A DNA stretch of 64,000 nt from Parapedobacter defluvii. GTDB taxonomy: Bacteria > Bacteroidota > Bacteroidia > Sphingobacteriales > Sphingobacteriaceae. The notes beneath the pieces are model-generated. The model made no database searches, was not told the origin of the DNA, and worked only from the letters and a program-made list of their open reading frames with translations. The stretch spans positions 310,001 to 374,000 of the forward strand of contig NZ_BMIK01000001.1 in the NCBI RefSeq assembly GCF_014642075.1. Reading direction: 5' to 3'. The position numbers and the translations under genes were made by a program. Below, one piece after another: positions 18,501 through 28,351 of this stretch (position 1 is its first letter; each line of letters starts with the position of its first letter).

Positions 18501-18831
18501 GTATATGTATGGTTTGGGTGGAGGTAAGGATATGGAGGGCTTTTTGCCATAATCGGTTATATAAAGCTATACGAGTTCAGGACCCTCATCCGTACGGTTC
18601 TTAATAAATTGATTTTTAATTGGGTGCCGGCAAATGTAGCCATATCCCGTAGCGGATCCTATACCCAATAGCGGGTATATCAAAAGACCCTTGAAATGTT
18701 CGTGGTGAATCCACCAATGGGAAAACTCCCTCACACAAACCAGGTGTTCACTCATTAGAACTGCTAGCTTACTCATTGCCGGCTAAACCTATATAACGGG
18801 GCATTATTTTAGTCGTCAAGATGAATTTGCC
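18501..18831. other. Intergenic stretch without a supported gene
   Basis: Between the thioredoxin-like remnant and the next lipoprotein. It includes a 69-codon minus-strand frame at 18567-18776 with no recognisable domain, no promoter match and no upstream ribosome-binding site, which I do not call. The 5' part of the thioredoxin-like gene may have extended into the first 50 bases. Confidence 0.5.
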
Positions 18832-19503
18832 ATGAATACTTATAAAAAGATTGCCATTCTTTGTTTGATGGTGCTTTCCGGATTGCAGGGATGCAAAAAG
18901 GATTCCGCTACTGCCGACGACTCAGCGAAATTGAAGGTGTACAGCCTGGAAGGCATCGGGAATGCTGCAGTAAAGGACGCAAAGTGCGGGATTGATTTAG
19001 CCAATGGGCGGCTTTATTCCGTGGTGGCGGGGCAGCAGCATCAAAACGAGATCGATATCGCCTATGGATACATGACCACGGGTGATCCATCTTACTATGC
19101 ACGATGTTTTCTCAACCTAAGTTATGCGGGGTGTTTCTGCGGTGGGTCATCTTACTTTTCCTATGGAGACCAACCCAATCGACAAGGGTATTCCTCATAT
19201 TCCGTACTCAACGCCACCCGTATTGAAGCGGGAAGCGAGCAAATCAATTTTGACCAACTTGCCGCGCGTGGCACTAAAGCAGCACTGGATGAGGTGTTTG
19301 CGGCGCAACCAAATTCAAATGGCAGTGTCAATGAAGTGACGTTTGCAGACGGGGCCGACAATCTTGTTGTATCCCACATACTATTTACCACGGTAAAAGG
19401 TAAACGTGGCGTTATCCGTATTAAGCCCTATGTAAAGAACCGCCAGCAAAATTACCATCTACAGGCAAACGAGATTTCCATCGATGTGGTGGTGGAACCG
19501 TGA
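18832..19503 (+). CDS. Hypothetical lipoprotein, cysteine-containing
   Basis: A 223-residue lipoprotein with lipobox GLQGCKKDS. The mature protein has a cysteine-rich centre (YARCFLNLSYAGCFCGGSS) that could form disulfides in the periplasm, and a C-terminal half containing VVSHILFTTVKGKRGVIRI and IRIKPYVKNRQQNYHLQAN that looks like an anti-parallel sheet. I do not recognise a family. Single gene, convergent with the broken serine hydrolase downstream. Confidence 0.65.
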   Translation: MNTYKKIAILCLMVLSGLQGCKKDSATADDSAKLKVYSLEGIGNAAVKDAKCGIDLANGRLYSVVAGQQHQNEIDIAYGYMTTGDPSYYARCFLNLSYAGCFCGGSSYFSYGDQPNRQGYSSYSVLNATRIEAGSEQINFDQLAARGTKAALDEVFAAQPNSNGSVNEVTFADGADNLVVSHILFTTVKGKRGVIRIKPYVKNRQQNYHLQANEISIDVVVEP

Positions 19504-19522
19504 AACCTCTTTCCTCAACCAA

Positions 19523-20358
19523 CTATTTTGGCTTTCCTTGCCTGAACACCCTCCAGGTGAGAAATAATTCAAGTAAACCCTTGGCAAAAACAATAACAGC
19601 TATAATCTCCACCCAGTAGATCAGATCGGGCTGGAACATCCGGAGTACTTTCCATAACAGCACATTCAGCAACAGGTACACGACCAGCAAGGGCCAGGCA
19701 AAGTGCAGTACCGAGATCCAGGTTATGCGCCATATCCAATCAGACCTCGTAGAAATTCCTTGTTGTTTTAGGTGTTGATACCGCCTGGAAATTCTCCTCA
19801 GTGAAAAGATCAGCAGTACCGTTAAAGCTACTATCACGGTATCAAATAGGATATACAAGTTTCTGATGCCCACACCCTGTTTGGGAGGGGGGCGGTTTGC
19901 GGCGAGATTCAAAACATGTTGCGCCATACCCCGGACGGTAGAACCATCAAGAGCCGTAGCACCATGTGGCGACGAAAAAGCATCCAGTGCACACATCACA
20001 TTTGCAGCAATAAATACACCTATCCGTTCATCGGGATCGAAAAACACAGAACTTTGAAAATTGGGCGTCCCGCCATCGTGGTTTATCAGGTCATATCCGT
20101 CCATTTGGGAAGATTCCCACCCCATGGCATACGTATGCGGGGGCGGCGCGGTATGTCAACTCAATTCCCTCCGGCGAAAGAATGCGGGCATCCCGATATT
20201 TTCCATGGTTCATTTGAGCGATGCGGCAGGCGCATCTTCTCAACAATGTAGGCATCTATGGCTTTAAAATCGGTTTTATCTTCAGGCGTCTGTGCGAAAA
20301 GTTGAGACGTATTAATCCCTGTAAGGATCATGCTTAACCATACGATGAAGGGCGACAT
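19523..20358 (-). pseudogene. Serine hydrolase (beta-lactamase family), internally deleted
   Basis: The N-terminal piece (20358 down to about 20220) has a signal peptide ending QLFAQ and the family opening AIDAYIVEKMR. It is joined directly to a distant part of the gene: in a shifted frame RDARILSPEGIELTYRAAPAY, then from 20125 GYDLINHDGGTPNFQSSVFF with the HDGG motif of class C-like hydrolases, followed by a C-terminal domain with four hydrophobic helices. The Ser-x-x-Lys catalytic motif and over 200 residues between the two pieces are gone. The C-terminal frame is long and open but has lost the catalytic core. Confidence 0.8.
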
Positions 20359-20386
20359 AAGGCAATTGTTTAAGCCTTTGTTTGTT

Positions 20387-20608
20387 TCATTTTACGTCCT
20401 CATATCCCCATTCCTGTTCTTCACGTAGCTCCTGTCCGTTGTAACTTCCATAGCGGATAACGGTGCATACCATCCAGATCACCAACAGGGGAGATAGGGA
20501 ATAAAGGATAAGCAGCATGGGAAGATCCGGGTGAAGCCGGCTTTTCACCACGAAAATTACCAGGTAAGCCATTACTGCTATGATCACAAATGCTGGACGC
20601 TTTAACAT
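20387..20608 (-). CDS. Small two-helix membrane protein
   Basis: A 73-residue protein with two hydrophobic helices (about 7-22 and 29-50) and an acidic tail (ELREEQEWGYEDVK). It sits just upstream of the broken serine hydrolase and may have been part of its operon. No family recognised, but the amphipathic layout and clean start near LKRPAF support a real gene. Confidence 0.55.
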   Translation of the reverse strand: MLKRPAFVIIAVMAYLVIFVVKSRLHPDLPMLLILYSLSPLLVIWMVCTVIRYGSYNGQELREEQEWGYEDVK

Positions 20609-20691
20609 GGCTTTTTATTTTAATAACCGCTGGGGAGCGATTTTGTTCACCAAGGTAAAGCTGCTTCCAGTCCTTCAGGGCTACCGCTGCA

Positions 20692-21651
20692 CTACTCAAT
20701 CCAGCATGTACCACCATCAACCGCCGGCAGGGTATTTTCACCTTTCGGCTGTATGACGATGACCTCTTTGCCATCATCCATGTTATGGATCTCTCCGTCG
20801 TTCGGTATAACGGCAAGATTCCAGTAAAAGAATGTCGGCCCGATTTTTTTGGCTACCAGCAAATGTTTCCCGTCCGGAGAGAAATCGGCATGGATTTCTT
20901 CGCCATTGCTTTCCGTTACCTGGCGCAAATTGCTGCCATCTATGTCCATCACGTGGATATGATTGCTAACCATCAAGGCGAGCTGTGTGCCCTGTTTATT
21001 CACCCTGAGGTTGCCCCATTGCGTGTATGGCATATCTTTTACCAACGAGAGGCTGGTATATGGAGGGTCAGACCGAAATATATATCGATCGTTCAACGTA
21101 AATAACAGACTGTTGCCGGGTAGCCACAACACCTCATCGCTGATTCCAAACGCCAGGGCTTCCGTTCCCACATTTACCGCTTCCAAGTGGGTAAGCACAT
21201 TTCCATCTAAATCCGTAATGACAATGCCATTGTCAAAAGTGGGATTGTAGACCACTTTTGTATTGTCCGGAGAGAGAAAAGCTTCTATGTTGGTGTCGGT
21301 ACCATAAGGCGAGTCGTAGTCGAATTCATCGACAATGGCCCCATCTGAATTGCGTACCAGCGTGAGTTTGGCTACGTCAAACACACCGGCTTCCCGCTCG
21401 CTGGTCAGTCTAAACTGCTCATCCCAGCTCATGTCCCAATTATTGAAGCCGTACGTATTGAAGGTGAAGTAGACGCTTTGTTGGTTGGTTTTCAGGTCCA
21501 ACTGATACACATTGCCGGTAAAAGTATAAATGAGTTTTCCGGTTAAGCGGCCACCTTGGTTATCCGGATTGCCTGCATCGTCTTTAGCACATGATAGCAC
21601 ACCAAAAGCAGCAAGCATGGCAAACGCCATTGTTTTTATTCTCGTAACCAT
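20692..21651 (-). CDS. TolB-like beta-propeller lipoprotein
   Basis: A 319-residue lipoprotein with lipobox AAFGVLSCAKDD. The mature protein has repeats of the WD40-like/TolB propeller type, for example GTNIEAFLSPDNTKVVY-like blocks (FLSPDNTKVVYNPTF), IHVMDIDGSNLRQVTES and HADFSPDGKHLLVAKK, the last being the classic TolB blade. Likely a periplasmic or surface binding protein. Ligand unknown and there is no operon partner with an informative domain. Confidence 0.72.
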   Translation of the reverse strand: MVTRIKTMAFAMLAAFGVLSCAKDDAGNPDNQGGRLTGKLIYTFTGNVYQLDLKTNQQSVYFTFNTYGFNNWDMSWDEQFRLTSEREAGVFDVAKLTLVRNSDGAIVDEFDYDSPYGTDTNIEAFLSPDNTKVVYNPTFDNGIVITDLDGNVLTHLEAVNVGTEALAFGISDEVLWLPGNSLLFTLNDRYIFRSDPPYTSLSLVKDMPYTQWGNLRVNKQGTQLALMVSNHIHVMDIDGSNLRQVTESNGEEIHADFSPDGKHLLVAKKIGPTFFYWNLAVIPNDGEIHNMDDGKEVIVIQPKGENTLPAVDGGTCWIE

Positions 21652-21739
21652 AATACCTCAAGTTATAAAAACAAAGATATCGGATGGTTTAACGCCAGAC
21701 AATCCACGAAAACAAGGAAAATGAAAAGCACAATCCGGC

Positions 21740-22987
21740 CTAACGGATTTGGCCATCACCACTCACCAGCCACTTTTCAGTAACCAGTTTCTCCAGTGCA
21801 AACGGACCCCGGGCATGGAGCTTTTGGGTGGAAATGCCGATTTCGGCTCCCAGGCCAAACTCGCCACCGTCGGTAAAGCGGGTAGATGCGTTAGCATATA
21901 CTGCGGCGGCATCCACGGTATGCATAAACGCATCGATATGCGCCGGATCGGTAGAGACAATGCACTCGGAATGCTTGGAGGAGTACGCCTCGATGTGATC
22001 CAGCGCTTCTTCCAGCCCCTCAACGACTTTGACGGAGCACTTCAGGTCCAGGAACTCCCTGCCGAAATCATCCGCGGAGGCATGCTGCAGGTGAGGATAT
22101 CCCACCCCTTGGAGCCATTGGAAGGCCTGCGGGTCGGCGTAGACCTCCACCTGATGTTCGGCAAAATAAGGAGCCAGTTTGGTGAGCAATGGACCGGCAA
22201 CCTGTTGATCTACCAATACGGTATCCAGTGCATTGCAGACGGACGGGCGTGATATCTTCGCGTTGGCAACGATGCGGGCGGCTTTATCGAGGTCGGCGGT
22301 TTCATCCACATACGTGTGGCATACCCCGGCACCGGTTTCAATGACCGGTACTTTGGCATGGTCCCTGACGTAGTCGATCAGTGCCTGTGATCCGCGTGGA
22401 ATCAGGATATCCACATAATCCTTGGCTGTGAGCAGTTCGCCCATCAGCTCGCGTGCGGTAGGAAGCAGTTGCACAATATCCGGATTAATACCCGCAGCTT
22501 CGATCGCCTGTCGGATCAATGATACGAGGTAGCTGTTGGTAAACCAGGCATCCGAACCGCCGCGCAGCAGGCAAACATTGCCCGACTGGATGCACAGGGC
22601 TACCACGTCGACCGTTACATTAGGCCGTGATTCATAAATAACACCCACCACCCCGAGCGGTACCGATCGTTTTTCGATTTGTAGGCCGTTTTCGAGGGTT
22701 TTCTGAAGCAGCACCTTATTGGTAGGGTCTTCCAGGTTGGCTACGTCAATCACGCTAGCGGCCAGTGCCTGGATGCGTTCTTCGGTAAGCTTCAGCCGGT
22801 CGTACTTGGGATCCTGCGGATCCATGCGATCCAGGTCCTTTTTGTTTTCTTCGATAATGGCGTCCTGATGGGCGAGCAATAGTGCGGAAATAGCTTGTAG
22901 AAGCTGCTTTTTCTGGGATAACGTCAGCATGCCCATTGCTTTCTTTGCTTGGCGTGCCTGTACCAACTGTTGTTTTATACTATCCAT
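21740..22987 (-). CDS. proA: Glutamate-5-semialdehyde dehydrogenase
   Basis: A 415-residue gamma-glutamyl phosphate reductase, second step of proline synthesis: reduces glutamyl-5-phosphate to glutamate-5-semialdehyde with NADPH. Full-length. The catalytic cysteine is in KISRPSVCNALDT; other landmarks are GVIYESRPNVTVDV, LRGGSDAWFTN, LIPRGSQALI and the C-terminal RFTDGGEFGLGAEIGIST. It follows proB by 9 bases in the same operon; proB-proA order is common in Bacteroidota. Confidence 0.97.
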   Translation of the reverse strand: MDSIKQQLVQARQAKKAMGMLTLSQKKQLLQAISALLLAHQDAIIEENKKDLDRMDPQDPKYDRLKLTEERIQALAASVIDVANLEDPTNKVLLQKTLENGLQIEKRSVPLGVVGVIYESRPNVTVDVVALCIQSGNVCLLRGGSDAWFTNSYLVSLIRQAIEAAGINPDIVQLLPTARELMGELLTAKDYVDILIPRGSQALIDYVRDHAKVPVIETGAGVCHTYVDETADLDKAARIVANAKISRPSVCNALDTVLVDQQVAGPLLTKLAPYFAEHQVEVYADPQAFQWLQGVGYPHLQHASADDFGREFLDLKCSVKVVEGLEEALDHIEAYSSKHSECIVSTDPAHIDAFMHTVDAAAVYANASTRFTDGGEFGLGAEIGISTQKLHARGPFALEKLVTEKWLVSGDGQIR

Positions 22988-22996
22988 CGGTTACTG

Positions 22997-24031
22997 TTAT
23001 AAGAGGACAATGTCGTCCGCATGTGCAATTTCGATATTCTTTTTGTCGGTGGTATTTTCAATCACTGCTGATTCGATCTTGGATTTAGCCACGGCATGTA
23101 CGAGGCCCTGTTCGTCCGCAATCTGGAACACCTCGCCGGTCATGAACCCGCCGATTACTTCCGTGACCCCAACGGCAAGTAGGCTTCGACGTTTTTTTAA
23201 GGCCTCCAGGGCACCTTTATCAACCAGAACCTTGCCGGAAATAAGGCTACCGGTGGCCATCCACTTGTGTCTGGACGATACTTTCTTGGGCTGTGCCCGG
23301 CAGTTGGTGCCGGTTGTGCCTGCCACGGCTTTCAGGATAGCGTCTTCGGTACGCATGCTAAAAATGACTGCTTCAATGCCCAGCTGGTTGGCTATTCTCG
23401 CGAAATTCAGTTTGGAGGTCATGCCACCCAGGCCTACTGCGGATTTTTCCTTCCTGGCTAATGACAAGGTCTGCTTGTCGATCACCGGGATTTCGCGGAT
23501 CACCTGTCCGGCTGCATCCAATACACCGGGCACCGATGTGCTGAACAGGATTTTTTCGGCACCGAATCCCACTGCGATGAGCGTAGCGAGCTCATCATTG
23601 TCGGAAAACTTCAGTTCCTTGTTGCTTACCACATCGTTTTCATTCGCAATGGGGATGATGTGGTTGCGCCACAGGGTCTCGTAAGTGTTCTTCAATTGGA
23701 GAAACTGATCGCGGTTGGCAAAATGCTGCCGTTCACAGAGACTCTGCGCCAAGGCGATTTTGTACGGCTTGAAATACGTGGCATAAATGCCCACCAAGAG
23801 GGGGTTACCGATTGCTGCGGCTGCTTTGCGCTCCGGCAGTGTACCCCTGTAATGCGGGATAAAGGCTTTTCCTGCCGCTACGGCCCCGGATGACACAAGC
23901 ACGATGTTGTAATGTTCCTGCAGTTTGGCCGTTTGCCGCGCTATTTCTACGATAATCTGTTCATCGACTGCTCCGTCTGCCGCGGTGATCGACGCGGAGC
24001 CAAATTTGATGACGATGATGGGTTTCTTCAT
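22997..24031 (-). CDS. proB: Glutamate 5-kinase
   Basis: A 344-residue enzyme that phosphorylates the gamma-carboxyl of glutamate, committing it to proline. The amino-acid-kinase domain begins KPIIVIKFGSASI, with VLVSSGAVAAG and GLGGMTSKLNFAR. The C-terminal part (about residues 255-344) is a PUA domain starting at GKVLVDKGALEALKKRRSLL. Usual enzymes are feedback-inhibited by proline through the kinase domain. First gene of the proBA operon. Confidence 0.96.
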   Translation of the reverse strand: MKKPIIVIKFGSASITAADGAVDEQIIVEIARQTAKLQEHYNIVLVSSGAVAAGKAFIPHYRGTLPERKAAAAIGNPLLVGIYATYFKPYKIALAQSLCERQHFANRDQFLQLKNTYETLWRNHIIPIANENDVVSNKELKFSDNDELATLIAVGFGAEKILFSTSVPGVLDAAGQVIREIPVIDKQTLSLARKEKSAVGLGGMTSKLNFARIANQLGIEAVIFSMRTEDAILKAVAGTTGTNCRAQPKKVSSRHKWMATGSLISGKVLVDKGALEALKKRRSLLAVGVTEVIGGFMTGEVFQIADEQGLVHAVAKSKIESAVIENTTDKKNIEIAHADDIVLL

Positions 24032-24155
24032 GAGCTATTGAAAACGATCGCTAATTTCGCAAATTTTGGTTGAATCTAGCGTGTTTTTGTAATACGCTCT
24101 TGCAATTCTAAAAAATATATGATATTATTGTGATATCAAACCAATATTAAAAAAC

Positions 24156-25013
24156 ATGATACAAGAAAAGAGTACCACTGCGATTTCGGGATATTTATCC
24201 TTTGTCATTCTACTGGTTAGCTTGGGCGTTGCCGGTTATGGCGTATATAGCCAGTCCATAGGTCTGATTGTGGCCGGTGTCTTGCTTGCGCTCATCATGT
24301 TAAAAGGTTGGTTAATCATCAATCCCAATGAGTCAGCCGCATTGATTCTATTTGGCAATTATCAGGGAACCGTAAGAAAAGACGGATTCTTCTGGGTAAA
24401 TCCGTTGGTGATCAAGCGCACGGTATCCCTTAAGGCACGTAATCTCGATGGGCAGAAAATCAAGGTAAATGATAAACTGGGCAATCCCATTGAAATTGCT
24501 GCCGTGGTGGTTTGGCAGGTTAGCGACACGGCAAAGGCGTTATTTGCTGTAGACGACTATGCGAAATATGTTCAAATACAGAGCGAAGCTGCGGTACGCC
24601 ATTTGGCCAACCAATTCGCCTATGATAATTTTGAAGATGAGGATACTGCTGCGATTACGTTGAAAGATGGTGCGCAGCAGGTGAATGGCATATTGGAGAA
24701 TGAGCTGAACGAGCGGCTGGCCATGGCAGGTATTGATGTAATTGAGGCAAGGATCACCCATTTGGCGTATGCTCCGGAAATCGCCAGTGCCATGTTGCAA
24801 CGGCAGCAGGCTACTGCCGTGGTCGCCGCACGGCGGCAAATTGTAGACGGAGCTGTGGGTATGGTAGAGATGGCACTGGAAAAGCTCTCGGAAAAGGACA
24901 TTGTACAACTCGACGAAGAGCGGAAAGCCGCCATGGTAAGTAATCTATTGGTCGTGTTATGCGGCGAACGGAATGTTTCACCCGTTGTCAATGCGGGTAC
25001 ACTTTATCATTAA
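24156..25013 (+). CDS. SPFH-domain (band 7) membrane protein
   Basis: A 285-residue stomatin/prohibitin-like protein. Two hydrophobic stretches near the N terminus (about residues 11-48) anchor it, followed by [19 protein letters not shown] and the SPFH domain (about 60-225) with [11 protein letters not shown] and [20 protein letters not shown]. The C-terminal part is helical and ends in [18 protein letters not shown] proteins build membrane microdomain scaffolds. The small Arc-like gene 38 bases downstream belongs to the same unit in many genomes. Confidence 0.87.
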   Translation: MIQEKSTTAISGYLSFVILLVSLGVAGYGVYSQSIGLIVAGVLLALIMLKGWLIINPNESAALILFGNYQGTVRKDGFFWVNPLVIKRTVSLKARNLDGQKIKVNDKLGNPIEIAAVVVWQVSDTAKALFAVDDYAKYVQIQSEAAVRHLANQFAYDNFEDEDTAAITLKDGAQQVNGILENELNERLAMAGIDVIEARITHLAYAPEIASAMLQRQQATAVVAARRQIVDGAVGMVEMALEKLSEKDIVQLDEERKAAMVSNLLVVLCGERNVSPVVNAGTLYH

Positions 25014-25051
25014 TGATATCTTTGCATTTATAAAAATCAGGAAATCAATTA

Positions 25052-25225
25052 ATGGCCGACAAAGCAGATAAAAAGGCATTTGCACTTCGCATCAATGCAG
25101 ATATGCTGAAAGCGTTGGAAGAATGGGCAGCAGAGGACTTCAGGAGCACCAATGGCCAGATTGAGTTTTTGCTTGCGCAGGCCCTGGCAAAGCGCAAGCG
25201 AGGAAAAAGCAGGGACGCCGGGTAA
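25052..25225 (+). CDS. Arc-like ribbon-helix-helix small protein
   Basis: A 57-residue gene overlooked by length filters. It reads ADKKAFALRINADMLKALEE then RSTNGQIEFLLAQALAKRKR, the ribbon-helix-helix pattern with the hydrophobic ribbon FALRI and the second helix NGQIEFLL. Proteins of this form occur directly after SPFH genes in several phyla. It may be an autoregulator or a partner of the membrane scaffold; function is inference. Stop codon at 25223. Confidence 0.75.
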   Translation: MADKADKKAFALRINADMLKALEEWAAEDFRSTNGQIEFLLAQALAKRKRGKSRDAG

Positions 25226-25232
25226 TTTGGTC

Positions 25233-25450
25233 TTACACCACCTCAATCTCTGGATTCAATTTTATCAGATTGGCAATAAATTCCGGTTTATCTTTCGGCG
25301 ATATGGCGATACTATAAAATCTATTGTAGAAGATTTCGAGCCGGTACAGCGAAGGTGCGGGAGCGCTGATTGGGTTTCTGGTTTCTTCAATTTCCGGATC
25401 GACATAAGGGGTATTTTCTTTCGCTTGTATAACAGACCAGCGTAGATGGT
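25233..25450 (-). pseudogene. C-terminal fragment of a PH-domain protein (copy of 34688-35125)
   Basis: The last 48 codons read ISAPAPSLYRLEIFYNRF and end LNPEIEVV, nearly the same as the end of the intact PH-domain protein at 34688-35125. Further upstream the match becomes poor and the 5' end is missing. A third copy, retaining only the N terminus, lies at 37215-37277. Confidence 0.85.
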
Positions 25451-25654
25451 TAACGCACCTCGGGATATTTGGTCTTCGATCGGACGAAGATTGGGGTCTA
25501 TTAAAATCAGCGCGAAGTTAAGAGGTTAACAAATGCATGGCGTTACCGGTATTTATTTATCGCCGGCGATTCGGTGGAGACAAAATACAAGTAAACTTTG
25601 TAGCCTTTTTCTGCTGCGCGGCGCATAATATCTCAAGATTGGACTCACGCGAAA

Positions 25655-25927
25655 ATGCCGTCTATTTTAGTGACTTATGCTGAGAGCCTGAGGCCGCAGG
25701 CGGAGGTCTCTGCGCTGGTATTCATTAAGCGGGTATTCGGCATCGGCGCGAATGTGCGGAGCTACGGGGAGTTTGCGGGGATGGCACAGTTTTACTTTGG
25801 GGGCTTCGGTTTGGGCTACAGCTACCAGTTCAACCCGGGCAACCAACCGCTGAACCGGCGTATCGGTAACACTACCCATGAGATCGGTCTGCAATACCGG
25901 TTCAGTGGAATGGCTGGGCTATTATAG
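25655..25927 (+). pseudogene. C-terminal fragment of a PorP/SprF-family protein
   Basis: About 65 codons read IGANVRSYGEFAGMAQFYF, LGYSYQFNPGNQP and end THEIGLQYRFS, the usual C-terminal strands of PorP/SprF proteins of the type IX secretion/gliding system. The upstream 250 or so residues are missing, so this is a relic. A few extra codons (GMAGLL) precede the stop. Confidence 0.7.
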
Positions 25928-25949
25928 CGTGCTTCACAAGGTAGGCAGC

Positions 25950-26270
25950 TCATTGTTCTAAAAACGTACTGGCATTAATAATTGAGATATCCTTATATGG
26001 GTGTAGTACGAATAAATCTTGATCCCCAGTGATTATGGCGTTCGCTTTAGCACTCAATGCGACTTCCAAAAATTTATTGTCTTTTGGATCCCGACAATCC
26101 GTTACAGTATGGCGTGGATTTATATACACAGCAAGCGAGAGATACCGATCGAACTTCGGGCGAACGAATACACCTTTAAACTCGTCGGCAGTCACTTTAG
26201 ACAAGACTATTTGGCCTATTCTTCGAGCCCTATTTATGCTTGCCTAGCTACAGAATTTGGTAATAGGAAT
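25950..26270 (-). pseudogene. PIN-domain toxin remnant fused to a truncated antitoxin
   Basis: The minus strand reads FLLPNSVARQA, then in another frame IVLSKVTADEFKGVFVRPKF and TDCRDPKDNKFLEVALSAKA, then ITGDQDLFVLHPY. This is the PIN-family toxin layout. The conserved start (VIDTN) is missing because a deletion joined this fragment to codon 46 or so of the antitoxin gene immediately upstream. A frameshift and an internal deletion after RYLSL also break it. Confidence 0.8.
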
Positions 26271-26415
26271 GATCCAACAGCTTATCAAATTCAGCTTCCT
26301 TCAACTCGCGGAGCATATCAGTTATTTTACGCTCATATTCTGCCTTCAGCGCAGGAGCACCGTTTCTCCAACCTCGGGCCAAAGCACTATCAACTTCCAA
26401 TACGATGCGATCCAT
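26271..26415 (-). pseudogene. Truncated antitoxin, sibling of 40307-40525
   Basis: Starts MDRIVLEVDSALARGWRNGA and runs to AEFDKLLD, almost identical to the intact antitoxin at 40307-40525. It then runs into PIN-toxin sequence out of frame. So one deletion removed the antitoxin C terminus and the toxin N terminus, leaving a dead pair. Confidence 0.85.
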
Positions 26416-26725
26416 AATCATGTTCTTTTCTGTCAAATGCATTTATACAGATTTACAAGATATTTTAATAAACCGCTAAACTCCCCACTGAATTCCGATT
26501 AGATGGAAAAATCGACAGTTTGCGTTTCAAAGGGTGGCGTGCTGAGGTATATCTTTTATACGTTGGTTTTAAATGAAAATCATTACCTTAGCCTGCAGAA
26601 GAGATTGAATGCTATTATTTTAACCTCCAGCCTATGTGTTTTTCTTAAGCCTTTCCGCGAATTTCCTTAAAAATCAATTACCTAATCAACATCATCCGTT
26701 AACGCTATTACTTATTACAACCGTT

Positions 26726-28351
26726 ATGAAAACCAGATTACTTTTCCTTTTGCTTTTTATATCCTCATTATCTTATGGCCAAAATTCCCTATCCATGCTT
26801 GGGTCCAATTATTCTTTTGCAAAGGGAAATATTGATGTAGAGGTACTTACCGAAATCATTCAGCAAAAGCAGGGGGAAGTTACGCGCCGTGTTTTCCATA
26901 ACCTAATTATCAAATCTTTCAAAGATGCAAATGATTTTGAGGCCAGCTTTGCGACCTATCATTACATTTATAATGTGATGAACAGTCTTTTGGCCGAAAA
27001 GAACAAAACGGTTATCACACGACAAATTCTGAATGGTGTGCTAGAGTATGCCATTGTTTATGCCTTCACCCGGGAGTTTGTTTCTTCTGAATTCAAGAAA
27101 TCGGAAGATAGCATCGTTTTTAAAACAGCCGAAGTAAAAATTCAGCCAGAAGTGCTTTTAGGTTTGTTGGATATCAAACCCTGGCAAGGAAGTAATGGAA
27201 GTTCCGATGGTAATAAGAGCAGGATGGACCTAAAAAAAACTTCGAATGGTGAATGGAAGACATTTAATATTCTATTAGATATGGCGTTGGATATCTTTTT
27301 AAATGACACCACAGCCAGCGCATTCTCCAAGTACGGACTATTTAACTTACTAGCCGAAAAATCAAACCTGCATACTTGGTATGATAGATATAATGCTTAT
27401 AAAAAAATAGCTACGTCAAACGCCGATTCAGCAACACTTGCCGGTTTTAGAAATAAAATGCTGACCGCATACGATGCATTCAAAAATGCGTCGGTTTATG
27501 CCAGCGACTTATTGAAGATTCGCAAAGATTTGGAGATCACATATTTTAAGCAGACCTCTCTTACAGACCAACAGTATGATGCGATAAAGAATGTATTGCG
27601 TTTATCGGTAAAAACGGTAAAGCCATATTCGGACAATAATTTAATAGGGACCCTCACGGAATACCTGTTAGACTATATTTTTGTAGAATTTCCTGCCACT
27701 GCATCTGATGGTGTTGTTACCGCATCTGCGCAGTCTCAAAGTCAGAAGGGCATTATTTATATCGATGCGGAAGGTCTTATATCCAACTTATACGATAAAT
27801 TTTCAGGAAGTAAAAAGAGGAGCACTATAGCCCACAGCGCTTGGTTTATTGCGCCCAGGCCCTTTTTAACTATCGGAACAACCTATGGCGATCCTTTCAG
27901 AACTCAAAATGCTTTGCTTGTTGATGATAATGAGGTGTCGAACTTGAAGAATATCTATTTTGCGAGCGAAAAAATAGGCCTGAAATTGACATTTATGGAT
28001 AAGGCTTATACGCATTCCTTCGCACCGGGTGAAGAGTTCAAATACCATGGAAGCAAAACTTTCTGGCAGGAGCCCCAAAAAGAACCGCTCATTACACGCA
28101 TAGAGACACTTTTTTACGGTTCTGGTCTTTTATATAATGTGATAGATATTAAATCGCAGCGGAATTTCAATTACGCGTTAGCCGGAGGTGCGCTTGGCAT
28201 CACTTTCTTTAACGGCTTAATGTTAAATGCCGGCGGAGCGGTACCAATTAACGATGGAGAATTAAGTAATAAATGGATGTTTACCTTCTCATTTGATATA
28301 CCCATTATCGAATATTTGTCAGCAGTTTCAAAGCGAAGAGGTGGACGTTAA
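26726..28351 (+). CDS. Large exported protein of unknown function
   Basis: A 541-residue protein. The signal peptide is clear (KTRLLFLLLFISSLSYGQ, cleavage after GQ), which fixes the start at 26726 rather than 26636. The N-terminal 330 residues are alpha-helical by composition; the C-terminal part (from about 400) contains alternating hydrophobic stretches like outer-membrane beta-strands (GALGITFFNGLMLNAGGAVP) but the end (SKRRGGR) is not barrel-like. It is AT-richer than the genes to its left and stands alone between dead toxin genes and arr. I do not recognise a family. Confidence 0.7.
   Translation: MKTRLLFLLLFISSLSYGQNSLSMLGSNYSFAKGNIDVEVLTEIIQQKQGEVTRRVFHNLIIKSFKDANDFEASFATYHYIYNVMNSLLAEKNKTVITRQILNGVLEYAIVYAFTREFVSSEFKKSEDSIVFKTAEVKIQPEVLLGLLDIKPWQGSNGSSDGNKSRMDLKKTSNGEWKTFNILLDMALDIFLNDTTASAFSKYGLFNLLAEKSNLHTWYDRYNAYKKIATSNADSATLAGFRNKMLTAYDAFKNASVYASDLLKIRKDLEITYFKQTSLTDQQYDAIKNVLRLSVKTVKPYSDNNLIGTLTEYLLDYIFVEFPATASDGVVTASAQSQSQKGIIYIDAEGLISNLYDKFSGSKKRSTIAHSAWFIAPRPFLTIGTTYGDPFRTQNALLVDDNEVSNLKNIYFASEKIGLKLTFMDKAYTHSFAPGEEFKYHGSKTFWQEPQKEPLITRIETLFYGSGLLYNVIDIKSQRNFNYALAGGALGITFFNGLMLNAGGAVPINDGELSNKWMFTFSFDIPIIEYLSAVSKRRGGR

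Noticed and set aside
18567-18776. 69-codon minus-strand frame (LAVLMSEHLVCVREFSHWWI)
   Set aside because: No domain, no ribosome-binding site and no promoter. Left as intergenic.
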